The notes: a model not told the origin generated them from the sequence alone. A DNA stretch of 7,841 nt from Pseudolabrys sp. (GCA_029945495.1 JAQSCR010000603.1:1-7841), one strand, 5' to 3'. Positions 1-6,678 are shown, numbered from the stretch's first letter. A program made the numbers and translations.

Positions 1-766
1 AGGGCGCGCTGGCGCGGTCGAGGACAGTGGCGATCTGCGCCAGCCTTTCGATATCGGCAGCGACATCGCCGCCGACCTTGAGCTTGAAGTAGACGTGGCC
101 ATAGGCGGCAATGACTTCTTCCAGGCTTTCCGGCAACCCGTCGTCGAGCCGCTTGCCTTGCGTGTCGGCGCGCGTGATCGCATCGACAAGGCCGACAGTG
201 TGGCGCGCAAAGATCGACGCGGCTGGCTTCACGCCAGCAAGAAACTTATTGAGGTCGAAGCCGGCAAGGTCGGGTGTCAGTACGGTGCCGATGCCGAGCC
301 GGTTGCCGCGCACCAGAGCCGCCGCCGGCACGCGTTCAAGGCGGCCGAGCGCATCGATGATGGCGCGCTCGATCACCGCCACGCCGAACGACGCCACCAG
401 GCCATTCAGTCCGGCCTCAGCGCATTCCTTGCGATGACCGGCATTGGCGGCAGCGGAGATGCCAAAAGCGGTCTGCTCGCCGGCGTTCATCATGTGACGT
501 TGCGCGATAGCCACGGCGCGGCGCAACTGGTTGAAATTGTCCTCGTTGGTCAGTTCCGGCGCCTTGTCGAACCACTTCGGCACCAACAACTCGGCTGAGA
601 CGCCCTCGCCTTCCCGACCATCCACCAGTTTGATGCGCACGCGCAGGAACAACTGCGGCGCCTCACGCAAGGTGACCACGCCGAAGCGGACCGGCAGCCG
701 CAATTTGACCGGCCGTTCGTAGCGTTCAACCTCAAGAAGCCGCAGCCGCGGCACCGATATCGTCAT
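1..766 (-). CDS. Enolase-superfamily (mandelate racemase/muconate lactonizing enzyme-like) protein, C-terminal part missing
   Basis: This reading frame stays open to the left edge, so only the first 255 codons are present. Enolase-superfamily enzymes abstract a proton alpha to a carboxylate at a Mg-dependent TIM-barrel active site. The visible part fits an N-terminal capping domain followed by the barrel start, with the segment YFKLKVGGD (residues 226-234). Its KxK (228-230) resembles the catalytic Lys pair at the end of barrel strand 2. The metal ligands and the second catalytic acid/base lie outside the window, so the reaction cannot be assigned. KxK falls near residue 229, later than the roughly 165 usual in mandelate racemase, so the N-terminal part looks enlarged. 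I chose the ATG at 766 because a GGGGG run (773-777) sits 6 bases upstream; an in-frame ATG at 772 is also possible. The gene is divergent from the ABC importer across 151 bp that contain a putative TetR operator. The family call is by eye and moderately sure. Confidence 0.62.
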   Translation of the reverse strand, partial: MTISVPRLRLLEVERYERPVKLRLPVRFGVVTLREAPQLFLRVRIKLVDGREGEGVSAELLVPKWFDKAPELTNEDNFNQLRRAVAIAQRHMMNAGEQTAFGISAAANAGHRKECAEAGLNGLVASFGVAVIERAIIDALGRLERVPAAALVRGNRLGIGTVLTPDLAGFDLNKFLAGVKPAASIFARHTVGLVDAITRADTQGKRLDDGLPESLEEVIAAYGHVYFKLKVGGDVAADIERLAQIATVLDRASAP

Positions 767-830
767 TTCCATCCCCCGGTGTGGCTGGCGGTCTGGGACG
801 AAAGGCGCGCTTTCGCCGCGTCTTGCTGAC

Positions 831-859
831 TTGACCCCACCGCGCACACCTTCTTAAAT
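831..859 (+). promoter_or_regulatory. Predicted sigma70-type promoter of the ABC importer operon
   Basis: A -35 box TTGACC (831-836) is followed after 17 bases by TTAAAT (854-859), which matches the -10 consensus at four of six positions. This would start transcription near 866, about 50 bases before the permease ATG. The last T of the -10 box is also the first base of the palindrome at 859-872, a placement that suits repression. No equally good promoter is visible in the opposite direction for the enolase-superfamily gene. Confidence 0.6.
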
Positions 860-872
860 AACCAAATGGTTA
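859..872. promoter_or_regulatory. Putative TetR-family operator, copy 1 (importer operon)
   Basis: TAACCA-AA-TGGTTA is a perfect palindrome with 6-bp arms and a 2-bp spacer, overlapping the end of the predicted -10 box and the expected transcription start. The same core, with longer arms, recurs at 5948-5965 before the oxidoreductase gene. TetR-family dimers bind short palindromes of this kind, and a TetR-family gene lies at 6010-6678. That this protein binds here is inference. Being symmetric and in a divergent gap, the site could also affect the enolase-superfamily gene. Confidence 0.68.
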
Positions 873-906
873 CATGTGGCACTGGCGCACTGCAAGACGC
901 CGGGCC

Positions 907-914
907 GGGAGGAA
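907..914 (+). promoter_or_regulatory. Ribosome binding site that sets the permease start
   Basis: GGGAGGAA lies 3 bases before the ATG at 918, with its GGGAGG core 5 bases away, and is the only strong Shine-Dalgarno sequence nearby. It argues against the in-frame GTG at 876, which has no such site and lies only about 10 bases after the predicted transcription start. Confidence 0.75.
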
Positions 915-917
915 CTG

Positions 918-1721
918 ATGGCCGAGACGACCCCCTTTTGGCGTCGCGCAATCCAGGCTCAATGGCTTAGGCCATTGATATTCCTGGTCGTTCTGGTCGT
1001 GGCCTGGGATCTTGCGATACGCTTGTTCCGCATTCCGCCTTATCAGGTTCCCAAGCCCGCCGACGTCATCGCCACCTTGTGGGACGAATGGCCGATGTTG
1101 CTGTCGCAGGCTGTGCCGACGACAACCGCGACCGTTCAAGGGTTTATCCTGTCGGCGCTATTCGGCATTCCCATGGCCATGCTGATCGTCGGCTCGCGCA
1201 CGGTCGAGAGTTATGTCTATCCGCTGTTGGTGTTTTCGCAATCGATTCCAAAAATCGCCATCGCGCCTTTATTCGTGGTCTGGTTCGGCTTCGGCATGAT
1301 GCCGAAAGTGCTGTCGGCCTTCCTACTCGGCTTTTTTCCGGTCGTCGTCTCGGCGGTGCAGGGCTTCAAGTCGGTCGAGCCCGACATGCTCGATCTTGCC
1401 CGCGCCATGGAGGCGAACCGGCTGCAGATCTTCCGCATGGTGCGGTTGCCGCACGCCATGCCGGCGATCTTTTCCGGCCTGAAGGTCTCCATTACGCTGG
1501 CCGTCGTCGGCGCCGTGGTCGGCGAATTCGTCGGCTCCAATAACGGCCTCGGCTTCGTGCTGCAGCGCTCGATCGGCAATTTCGAATTACCGACGATGTT
1601 CGCCGCGCTCGTCGTGCTCTCGCTCATCGGCGTGATCCTGTTCTGGATCCTTGATGTGATCGAACGCTTCGCCATTCCGTGGCACGCCAGCCAACGCCAG
1701 GATTTTATCGTCGCCGTCTAA
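918..1721 (+). CDS. ABC transporter permease, SsuC/TauC/ThiX-like binding-protein-dependent family
   Basis: This 267-residue inner-membrane protein is the transmembrane subunit of an importer; two copies would normally form the channel. About six hydrophobic segments are visible, near residues 18-36, 68-91, 100-125, 130-148, 186-206 and 226-246. The cytoplasmic EAA-type loop that docks on the ATPase lies at about 154-183: EPDMLDLARAMEANRLQIF, then the RLPHAMP stretch. Length and organisation match permeases of the nitrate/sulfonate/taurine and thiamine-precursor transporters. The start at 918 follows the strong ribosome binding site; the GTG at 876 would add 14 polar residues with no homologous look. 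The binding-protein gene follows after 26 bp and the ATPase gene after that, so the three genes make a complete transporter. The family is sure, the substrate unknown. Confidence 0.93.
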   Translation: MAETTPFWRRAIQAQWLRPLIFLVVLVVAWDLAIRLFRIPPYQVPKPADVIATLWDEWPMLLSQAVPTTTATVQGFILSALFGIPMAMLIVGSRTVESYVYPLLVFSQSIPKIAIAPLFVVWFGFGMMPKVLSAFLLGFFPVVVSAVQGFKSVEPDMLDLARAMEANRLQIFRMVRLPHAMPAIFSGLKVSITLAVVGAVVGEFVGSNNGLGFVLQRSIGNFELPTMFAALVVLSLIGVILFWILDVIERFAIPWHASQRQDFIVAV

Positions 1722-1747
1722 GTAGAAAAAGCCAAAGGGAGAGAATC

Positions 1748-2731
1748 ATGTTGCGATTGATCGTTACGCTTGGAGCAATGCTTATCGCCGGCCCGGCGCT
1801 CGCGGCCGACAAAGTCACCTTGATGCTCAACTGGTACGTCTATGGCGAACACGCGCCGTTCTATTACGGCAAGGAAAAAGGCATCTATGCCGCCAACGGC
1901 ATCGATCTGGAAATCCAGGAAGGCCGCGGCTCCGCGACTGTGACGCAAGTGGTCGCCGCCAAGACCGTGCAGTTCGGCTATGTCGACGTGCCGACCATGA
2001 TGCGGGCCGCCGTCAAGGGTGCCCCGGTCGTCGCGATCGGCGTCGCTTTGCAGACCAACCCGATGTCGGCGATGGGTTTTTCCGACAAGAACATCAAGAA
2101 GGCCGAAGACATCAAGGGCAAGACCGTCGCCACCACGCCGGGCGATTCGATGTCGCAGATCTGGCCCCTGTTCCTGAAGAAGACCGGCCTGAAGGAAACT
2201 GACTTCAAGACCGTTTCAGGCGATGCTGTGACCAAGCTCAACGCTGTCATCAACGGCCAGGCCGACCTCCTGCTCGGCTACGTCATGGACCAGTCGATGA
2301 AGATCAAGGACGCCACCGGCAAGGACGTCTATCCAATCAAGTTCTCGGATTATGGCATCAACCTGGTGTCGTCCGGCGTCATCACCAACACCGAATATCT
2401 CAAGGCCAATGAAGACCTGGTGCGCCGCTTCATGGCAGCCAGCGTCAAGTCGATCGAGGAAGCCTCCAAGGACCCGAAGGGCGCCGCGCAGGCGATCCTC
2501 AATGCCAACCCCAAGGGCGGCAAGATCGCCACCCTGACGCAAGGGTTCGAGCTGACCATTCCGCTCTATAAGGATCCGGCCGGTTCATCGAAGCAACCGC
2601 TGCGCGTCAGCGACAAGAACATGACCGACACGGTCGATGTGATGGTCGAATATGGCGGCCTCGAAGCCAAGGCGAAGACCGACCTGAAGACCTATTACAC
2701 CAACGACTATCTGCCCAAGGCCGGGCTGTAA
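1748..2731 (+). CDS. ABC transporter periplasmic substrate-binding protein, NMT1/THI5-like
   Basis: This 327-residue protein captures the solute in the periplasm and delivers it to the permease. A Sec signal peptide is clear: MLR, a hydrophobic core (residues 4-16), then ALA with likely cleavage after Ala19. The mature protein begins with a family signature, LNWY (27-30) followed by EHAPFYYGKEKGIY (34-47), typical of NMT1/THI5/ThiY-like proteins related to binders of thiamine pyrimidine precursors, sulfonates and similar small molecules. The ATG at 1748 has GGGAGAG at 1737-1743. An in-frame start at 1679 would add 23 mostly basic residues and overlap the permease end, so I reject it. No thiamine gene is nearby, so a pyrimidine precursor is only one possibility. 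The gene is 26 bp after the permease and 15 bp before the ATPase, consistent with one operon. The family is well supported; the ligand is not. Confidence 0.92.
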   Translation: MLRLIVTLGAMLIAGPALAADKVTLMLNWYVYGEHAPFYYGKEKGIYAANGIDLEIQEGRGSATVTQVVAAKTVQFGYVDVPTMMRAAVKGAPVVAIGVALQTNPMSAMGFSDKNIKKAEDIKGKTVATTPGDSMSQIWPLFLKKTGLKETDFKTVSGDAVTKLNAVINGQADLLLGYVMDQSMKIKDATGKDVYPIKFSDYGINLVSSGVITNTEYLKANEDLVRRFMAASVKSIEEASKDPKGAAQAILNANPKGGKIATLTQGFELTIPLYKDPAGSSKQPLRVSDKNMTDTVDVMVEYGGLEAKAKTDLKTYYTNDYLPKAGL

Positions 2732-2746
2732 GAGAAAGCCGAGCCA

Positions 2747-3577
2747 TTGACCAGCAACGTCGCGCCGTTCAAGCGAGACAGCCGCGCCGCCTCCTCCGAG
2801 GCGGCGCGTTCTGTCATTATCGAAGGCAAAGCGGTCTCCAAGACCTATCGGACGCGCGACGGCGACGTGCCGTCGTTGCGGCCGATCGATTTCGAGATCG
2901 TCGACGGAGAATTCGTCGTCGTGGTCGGGCCATCCGGCTGCGGCAAGACCACATTATTGAAGATGATCGCCGGCCTACTGCCGCCCTCCTCCGGCGAGAT
3001 TAAAATCGAAGGCCGTACCATCACCAAGCCACATGGCGATGTCGGCATCGTGTTCCAAACCTCGATGCTGCTGCCATGGCGCAGCGTGTTCAAGAACGTG
3101 ATGATGCCGGTCGAGGTTAAGAACCTGCCGCGCAAGCAATTCGAGGCTCGCGCGCACGCACTGCTCAGGATGGTGGGCCTCGAAGGCTTCGAGAACAAGT
3201 ACCCCTGGCAATTGTCCGGCGGCATGCAGCAGCGCGCCTCGATCTGCCGCGCGCTCGTGCACGATCCGAAGATCGTCCTGATGGACGAGCCGTTCGGCGC
3301 GCTCGACGCGATGACGCGCGAGCGCATGAACGTCGAATTGCAGCGCATCCAGCGCGAGACGCGCAAGACCGTACTGCTGATTACTCATTCGATCCCGGAA
3401 GCGGTGTTCCTGGCCGACCGCATTCTGGTGATGAGCGAGCGGCCGGGCTCGATCGCCGCCGTCTACAATGTGCCGCTGGCCAAGCCGCGCACGCTCGACA
3501 TGCTGGCCGACCCGGCTTTCGTCGAACTGTCGCAGACCATCCGAAAGCACTTCAACGCGCAGACCGGCGATTTATAA
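2747..3577 (+). CDS. ABC transporter ATP-binding protein, SsuB/TauB/ThiZ-like
   Basis: This 276-residue cytoplasmic ATPase powers the importer. All nucleotide-binding motifs are intact: Walker A GPSGCGKT (61-68), Q-loop Gln104 (VFQ), signature LSGGMQQR (156-163), Walker B IVLMDEP (176-182) with catalytic Glu181, D-loop ALD (185-187) and switch His214 (THS). The WRSV segment after the Q-loop (111-114) is typical of the nitrate/sulfonate/taurine transporter subfamily. The start is a TTG. It is the only plausible initiator, because the binding protein's TAA (2729-2731) lies in the same frame 15 bp upstream and no ATG or GTG occurs before Walker A. A weak purine-rich site (AAGAGAAAG, 2730-2738) precedes it. 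The first 22 residues are polar and probably disordered. The stop codon directly abuts the stop codon of the convergent DUF993 gene. Confidence 0.94.
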   Translation: MTSNVAPFKRDSRAASSEAARSVIIEGKAVSKTYRTRDGDVPSLRPIDFEIVDGEFVVVVGPSGCGKTTLLKMIAGLLPPSSGEIKIEGRTITKPHGDVGIVFQTSMLLPWRSVFKNVMMPVEVKNLPRKQFEARAHALLRMVGLEGFENKYPWQLSGGMQQRASICRALVHDPKIVLMDEPFGALDAMTRERMNVELQRIQRETRKTVLLITHSIPEAVFLADRILVMSERPGSIAAVYNVPLAKPRTLDMLADPAFVELSQTIRKHFNAQTGDL

Positions 3578-4732
3578 TTACGCCATCCCGTGCACGGCCA
3601 GCAGCTTGGTCATGCGCGAGGCCGCCAGATCGGGGTCGTGCAGCACGCGTGCCTTGTCGGCCAGGCGGAAAAGCTCGGTGAAATGCAGGATTGAACGGGC
3701 GCTCTCCTGACCGCCGACCATGATGAAATGGTCCTGCAGGCCGTTCAGCCAAGCCAGAAACACGACACCGGTCTTGTAGAAGCGTGTCGGCGTCTTGAAG
3801 ATGTGACGCGACAGCGGCACCGTCGGCTCCATGATGCCGTGGAAGCCTTGCAGGTCGCCCTTCGACAGCCGCGCCAGACCGGCCGAGGCCGCCGGCGCAA
3901 TGGCGTCGAAAATACCCAGCAGCGCGTCGGAATAGCCATGCTCGTCGCCGGCGATCAGTTCGGCATAGTTGAAATCGTCGCCGGTATACATGCGCACGAC
4001 CTGCGGCAGCCTGCGCCGCATGGCGATTTCTTTCTCCTTCGACAGCAGCGAGATCTTGACGCCGTCGATCTTGGCGGCGTTGTCGTTCATGACCGAGAGG
4101 CAGGTCGCCCTCGCCGCCATGTGATCGACCTTGCCCCAATAACCGGCGAACATTTCGCCGAGCCAGTGAATGATGACCGGGTCCTTCACCTGCCGGAGAA
4201 TGCGGCCATAGACGCGTTCGTAATCGGCCGGCGATTTGGCGGCGCGCACCAGCGCGCGCGATGCCATGACGATGAGCTTGCCGCCCATCGATTCGACCGC
4301 CTCGATCTGCTCTTCATAAGCGCGAATGACGTCATCGACAGTCACACTGTCGCTTGGCGCCAGATGATCGGTGCCGACGCCGCAGCAAATCTTGGCACCG
4401 GGCCTGCCTTTGGCGGCGTCCAGCGCATGCTTGATCAATTGCTTGGCGCCACCCCAGTCGAGTCCGCCGCCGCGCTGCGCGGTGTCCATCGCTTCGGCGA
4501 CGCCCAGCCCCAGGTCCCAGAGGTAATGCCGGAAGGCAATGGTCTTGTCCCAGTCGATATTGGTGTCGAGCCAGGGATCGTTATCCGCCAACGAATCGGC
4601 CACCACATGCGCGGCAGCATACGTGATACGGTTGAAGCGCGCCGTCTCCGCTTTGGACGGAAACTGGATCGGCTCGCCCGTCGTATAAGACCCGAATTTC
4701 CGGTCAGCCTGCGGAAGCGAAAGGGTCGCCAT
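3578..4732 (-). CDS. DUF993 family protein (dihydrodipicolinate synthase-like TIM-barrel aldolase/lyase)
   Basis: This cytoplasmic protein of 384 residues resembles DUF993, a family usually annotated as dihydrodipicolinate synthase-like and distantly related to Schiff-base class I aldolases. Visible elements are GAKICCGVGTDHL (112-124), a GGKLIVMASRAL strand (150-161), DPVIIHWLGEMFAGYWG (184-200), DGVKISLLSK (223-232) and MYTGDDFNYAELIAGDEHGYSD (248-269). Lys226 in DGVKIS sits where aldolases of this fold carry the Schiff-base lysine; this assignment is inference from position and context. The start has TAAGGAG 7 bases upstream. That site overlaps the stop codon of the oxidoreductase gene, 11 bp away, so the two are probably translationally coupled and work on one pathway. 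I know of no settled reaction for DUF993; a retro-aldol or dehydration step on the oxidoreductase product is the simplest guess. Confidence 0.8.
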   Translation of the reverse strand: MATLSLPQADRKFGSYTTGEPIQFPSKAETARFNRITYAAAHVVADSLADNDPWLDTNIDWDKTIAFRHYLWDLGLGVAEAMDTAQRGGGLDWGGAKQLIKHALDAAKGRPGAKICCGVGTDHLAPSDSVTVDDVIRAYEEQIEAVESMGGKLIVMASRALVRAAKSPADYERVYGRILRQVKDPVIIHWLGEMFAGYWGKVDHMAARATCLSVMNDNAAKIDGVKISLLSKEKEIAMRRRLPQVVRMYTGDDFNYAELIAGDEHGYSDALLGIFDAIAPAASAGLARLSKGDLQGFHGIMEPTVPLSRHIFKTPTRFYKTGVVFLAWLNGLQDHFIMVGGQESARSILHFTELFRLADKARVLHDPDLAASRMTKLLAVHGMA

Positions 4733-4739
4733 GAATCGG

Positions 4740-4746
4740 CTCCTTA
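4740..4746 (-). promoter_or_regulatory. Ribosome binding site of the DUF993 gene overlapping the upstream stop codon
   Basis: On the minus strand TAAGGAG contains the TAA stop of the oxidoreductase gene (4744-4746) and lies 7 bases before the DUF993 ATG at 4732. Sharing the stop codon and the ribosome binding site is a usual sign of translational coupling. Confidence 0.75.
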
Positions 4747-5898
4747 AATCTTAATCTCAGGCACATCGAGCCAGCGCCGCTCGGCCCAACTCTTCAGGCC
4801 GAGTTCAGCCAATTGCACGCCCTTGACGCCCTCGATCAGGCCGTGGTGCCACGGCGTGTCGGCGCAGACATGGCGGATGAAATCTTCCCACTGAATCTTG
4901 AAGCCATTGTCGTAGACGACGTTGTCCGGCACTTCTTCCCACTGCGAGCGGAAGTCCATGGTCTGCGGCACGTCGGGGTTCCAAACCGGCCGCGGTGTGT
5001 TGACGCGTGCCTGCGTCACGCATTTGGTCAGGCCGGCGACCGCCGAGCCATGCGTGCCGTCGACCTGGAACGTCACCAGGTCATCGCGCTGCACGCGAAC
5101 TGCCCAGGACGAGTTCATGTGGGCTATGACGCCACCTTCAAGCTGGAAGGTCGCATAGGCCGCGTCGTCAGCATCGGCCTCATAGATCTTGCCGTTCTCA
5201 TCGACGCGCTTCGGGATATGCGTCGCACCGAGGCAGCTCACCGCCTCGACCTTGCCGAACAGATTGTCGAGCACATAGCGCCAGTGGCACAGCATATCGA
5301 GAATGATACCGCCGCCTTCGGCCTTCTTGTAGTTCCAGCTCGGGCGCTGCGCCGGCTGGCCCCAGTCGCCTTCGAACACCCAGTAGCCGAACTCGCCGCG
5401 CACCGAGAGCATGCGGCCGAAGAAACCGGCCTCGCGCAGCATCTTGATCTTGCGCAGACCGGGCAGGAACAGCTTGTCCTGCACGACGCCGTTCTTGACG
5501 CCCTTGCTCTTGGCGAGCTTCGCCACCGCGATCGCCTTGTCCAGCGTGTCGGCAACCGGCTTCTCGCAATAGACGTGCTTGCCGGCGTTGATTGCCTGGA
5601 TCAGCAGGTCGGCGCGCATCTGCGTCGTCGCCGCGTCGAAAAACACTTCGTCCTTCGGATCGTTCAGCGCCGCCGTGAGATCGGTGGTGTGGCGTTCAAT
5701 GCCGTATTGCTTGGCAAGCGCCGCGACTTTTTCGGCGTTGCGGCCGATCAGGATCGGATCGGGCATGACGCGGTCGCCGTTCGGCAGCAGTACGCCGCCC
5801 TGGTGGCGGATGGCGACGATCGAGCGCACAAGATGCTGGTTGAGTCCCATGCGTCCTGTGACGCCGTACATGACGATGCCGAGCCTGCGGGTTGCCAC
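4744..5898 (-). CDS. Gfo/Idh/MocA family NAD(P)-dependent oxidoreductase
   Basis: This 384-residue cytoplasmic dehydrogenase is likely to oxidise or reduce a hydroxyl/keto group on a sugar, polyol or related metabolite. The N-terminal Rossmann fold has a nucleotide-binding turn GVTGRMG (12-18), closer to the DapB-type GxTGRMG than to the common GxGxxG, followed by FFDAATTQMRADLLIQAINAGKHVYCEKP. In its EKP motif (112-114), Lys113 is the family's expected catalytic or cofactor-positioning lysine. The C-terminal domain contains GGGIILDMLCHW (195-206), whose Asp201 and His205 fit the family's DxxxH active-site motif. The start is GTG at 5898, supported by GGAGGA 6 bases upstream (5905-5910). The gene leads a two-gene operon with DUF993, behind a predicted promoter and TetR-type operator. 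Family membership is sure; the substrate is not, and the unusual turn makes the NAD/NADP preference uncertain. Confidence 0.92.
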   Translation of the reverse strand: MATRRLGIVMYGVTGRMGLNQHLVRSIVAIRHQGGVLLPNGDRVMPDPILIGRNAEKVAALAKQYGIERHTTDLTAALNDPKDEVFFDAATTQMRADLLIQAINAGKHVYCEKPVADTLDKAIAVAKLAKSKGVKNGVVQDKLFLPGLRKIKMLREAGFFGRMLSVRGEFGYWVFEGDWGQPAQRPSWNYKKAEGGGIILDMLCHWRYVLDNLFGKVEAVSCLGATHIPKRVDENGKIYEADADDAAYATFQLEGGVIAHMNSSWAVRVQRDDLVTFQVDGTHGSAVAGLTKCVTQARVNTPRPVWNPDVPQTMDFRSQWEEVPDNVVYDNGFKIQWEDFIRHVCADTPWHHGLIEGVKGVQLAELGLKSWAERRWLDVPEIKI

Positions 5899-5947
5899 GC
5901 GTCTTCCTCCGATATTGCTTTATTAGAGCGCCCTTCTAGACGCCCTA

Positions 5948-5965
5948 AGTAACCAGATGGTTACT
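5948..5965. promoter_or_regulatory. Putative TetR-family operator, copy 2 (oxidoreductase-DUF993 operon)
   Basis: AGTAACCA-GA-TGGTTACT is a perfect palindrome with 8-bp arms and a 2-bp spacer, in the 111-bp gap between the TetR gene and the oxidoreductase gene. Its inner core, TAACCA-N2-TGGTTA, is identical to the palindrome at 859-872. On the minus strand it overlaps the end of the predicted -10 box, again with the last T of that box as the first T of the core. This repeated placement makes chance unlikely. Binding by the adjacent TetR-family protein is inferred. Confidence 0.75.
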
Positions 5966-5992
5966 ATGCGGCAGGAGCAATAGCGCCGTCAA
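5963..5992 (-). promoter_or_regulatory. Predicted sigma70-type promoter of the oxidoreductase-DUF993 operon
   Basis: Reading the minus strand, TTGACG (5987-5992) is separated by 18 bases from CATAGT (5963-5968), which matches the -10 consensus at four of six positions. Transcription would begin near 5956, inside the palindrome, leaving a leader of nearly 60 bases before the GTG at 5898. The geometry mirrors the promoter at 831-859. Confidence 0.5.
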
Positions 5993-6009
5993 GATGGCTA
6001 AAAACTAAC

Positions 6010-6678
6010 TTATTCAGAGGGTTTCAGGTAGCCGAGGATGACCTCGACGATGTGCTCGCCGCGGCGCGCCAGCCGATCTGGCGCGCTCAGATTCTCGCCA
6101 AAGATGGTCGAGAGCGTATGCCGGTTCGACATGTAGAAGAAGCCGAGCGCCGCGATGCTGATGTACAGCTCGATGGGGTCGACGCTGCTACGGAACGTCT
6201 TTTCCGCCGCGCCGCGCTTGAGCAACACCTTGATCATGCCGACCAGAGGCGCGTGCAAGGTGCGGATCTGCTTCGACGTCTTGAGATAGGACGCACGGTT
6301 CATGTTCTCGGTGACGAGAAGACTGAGGAATTCGGGGTGGTCGATGAAATACTGCCAGGTGAACAGCACCAGCTTGCGCATGCCGGCGGCCGGATCGAGT
6401 TCATCGAGGTTCAGGCCTATTTCGGCGTTTCGGATGGCGGCATAGGTGTGCTCAAGCACAGCGAGATAGAGGCCCTGCTTGTCGCCGAAGTAGTGGTAGA
6501 GCATGCGCTTGTTGACGCCCGCGCGCTCGGCAATGGCGTCGACGCGGGCGCCGGTTAGACCTTTGGCCGTGATCTCGGCGGTGGCGGCGCGCAAAATCGC
6601 GGCGCGCGTGCGCTCGGGATCGCGCGTCAGGTTTACCGCCCGCGCGTTGACCTGGGATTTGGGTCGACTGCCTTCCAT
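6010..6678 (-). CDS. TetR-family transcriptional regulator
   Basis: This 222-residue protein has a classical TetR N-terminal DNA-binding domain. Helix 1 begins around residue 22 (ERTRAAILRAATAEI), and the helix-turn-helix spans about 42-64 (TGARVDAIAERAGVNKRMLYHYF), followed by GDKQGLYLAVLE. The C-terminal helical domain (about 80-222) would bind the inducer and form the dimer; its W108/Y110/F111 and F180/F181/Y182 clusters are plausible pocket residues. The first 20 residues are a basic, probably flexible extension. The ATG at 6678 has AGGGG close upstream and is the only ATG before the DNA-binding domain. The gene lies 58 bp after hyuB and 111 bp before the oxidoreductase gene on the same strand. 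It most likely represses the two operons carrying TAACCA-N2-TGGTTA palindromes. I see no such palindrome before this gene, so it may be read through from hyuB rather than autoregulated. Confidence 0.92.
   Translation of the reverse strand: MEGSRPKSQVNARAVNLTRDPERTRAAILRAATAEITAKGLTGARVDAIAERAGVNKRMLYHYFGDKQGLYLAVLEHTYAAIRNAEIGLNLDELDPAAGMRKLVLFTWQYFIDHPEFLSLLVTENMNRASYLKTSKQIRTLHAPLVGMIKVLLKRGAAEKTFRSSVDPIELYISIAALGFFYMSNRHTLSTIFGENLSAPDRLARRGEHIVEVILGYLKPSE

Noticed and set aside
95..598. 167-codon plus-strand open frame at the left end
   Set aside because: It lies opposite the enolase-superfamily frame, which has a good start and the KLKVGG motif; the plus-strand product resembles nothing.
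799..815. Inverted repeat CGAAAG-GCGCG-CTTTCG in the divergent gap
   Set aside because: It is a short GC-rich hairpin, upstream of the importer promoter and with no T-run. It could lie in the leader of the enolase-superfamily transcript, but nothing supports a function.
876..917. GTG start at 876 for the permease
   Set aside because: No Shine-Dalgarno sequence precedes it and it begins only about 10 bases after the predicted transcription start, whereas the ATG at 918 has a strong site.
1679..1747. Upstream start for the substrate-binding protein
   Set aside because: It would place 23 basic residues before a normal signal peptide and overlap the permease; the ATG at 1748 has a good ribosome binding site.
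3566..3584. Bidirectional terminator at the convergent stops
   Set aside because: The only pairing is a 4-bp GGCG/CGCC stem with an 11-base AT-rich loop, too weak to call.
3728..4747. 339-codon plus-strand open frame opposite the DUF993 gene
   Set aside because: It is the antisense shadow of a well-supported gene in GC-rich DNA. Its product is rich in Arg, His, Asp and Val with no recognisable domain, and I see no convincing ribosome binding site.
4813..5952. 379-codon plus-strand open frame opposite the oxidoreductase gene
   Set aside because: Its composition is typical of an antisense frame, it has no family signature, and it overlaps a complete Gfo/Idh protein with intact motifs.
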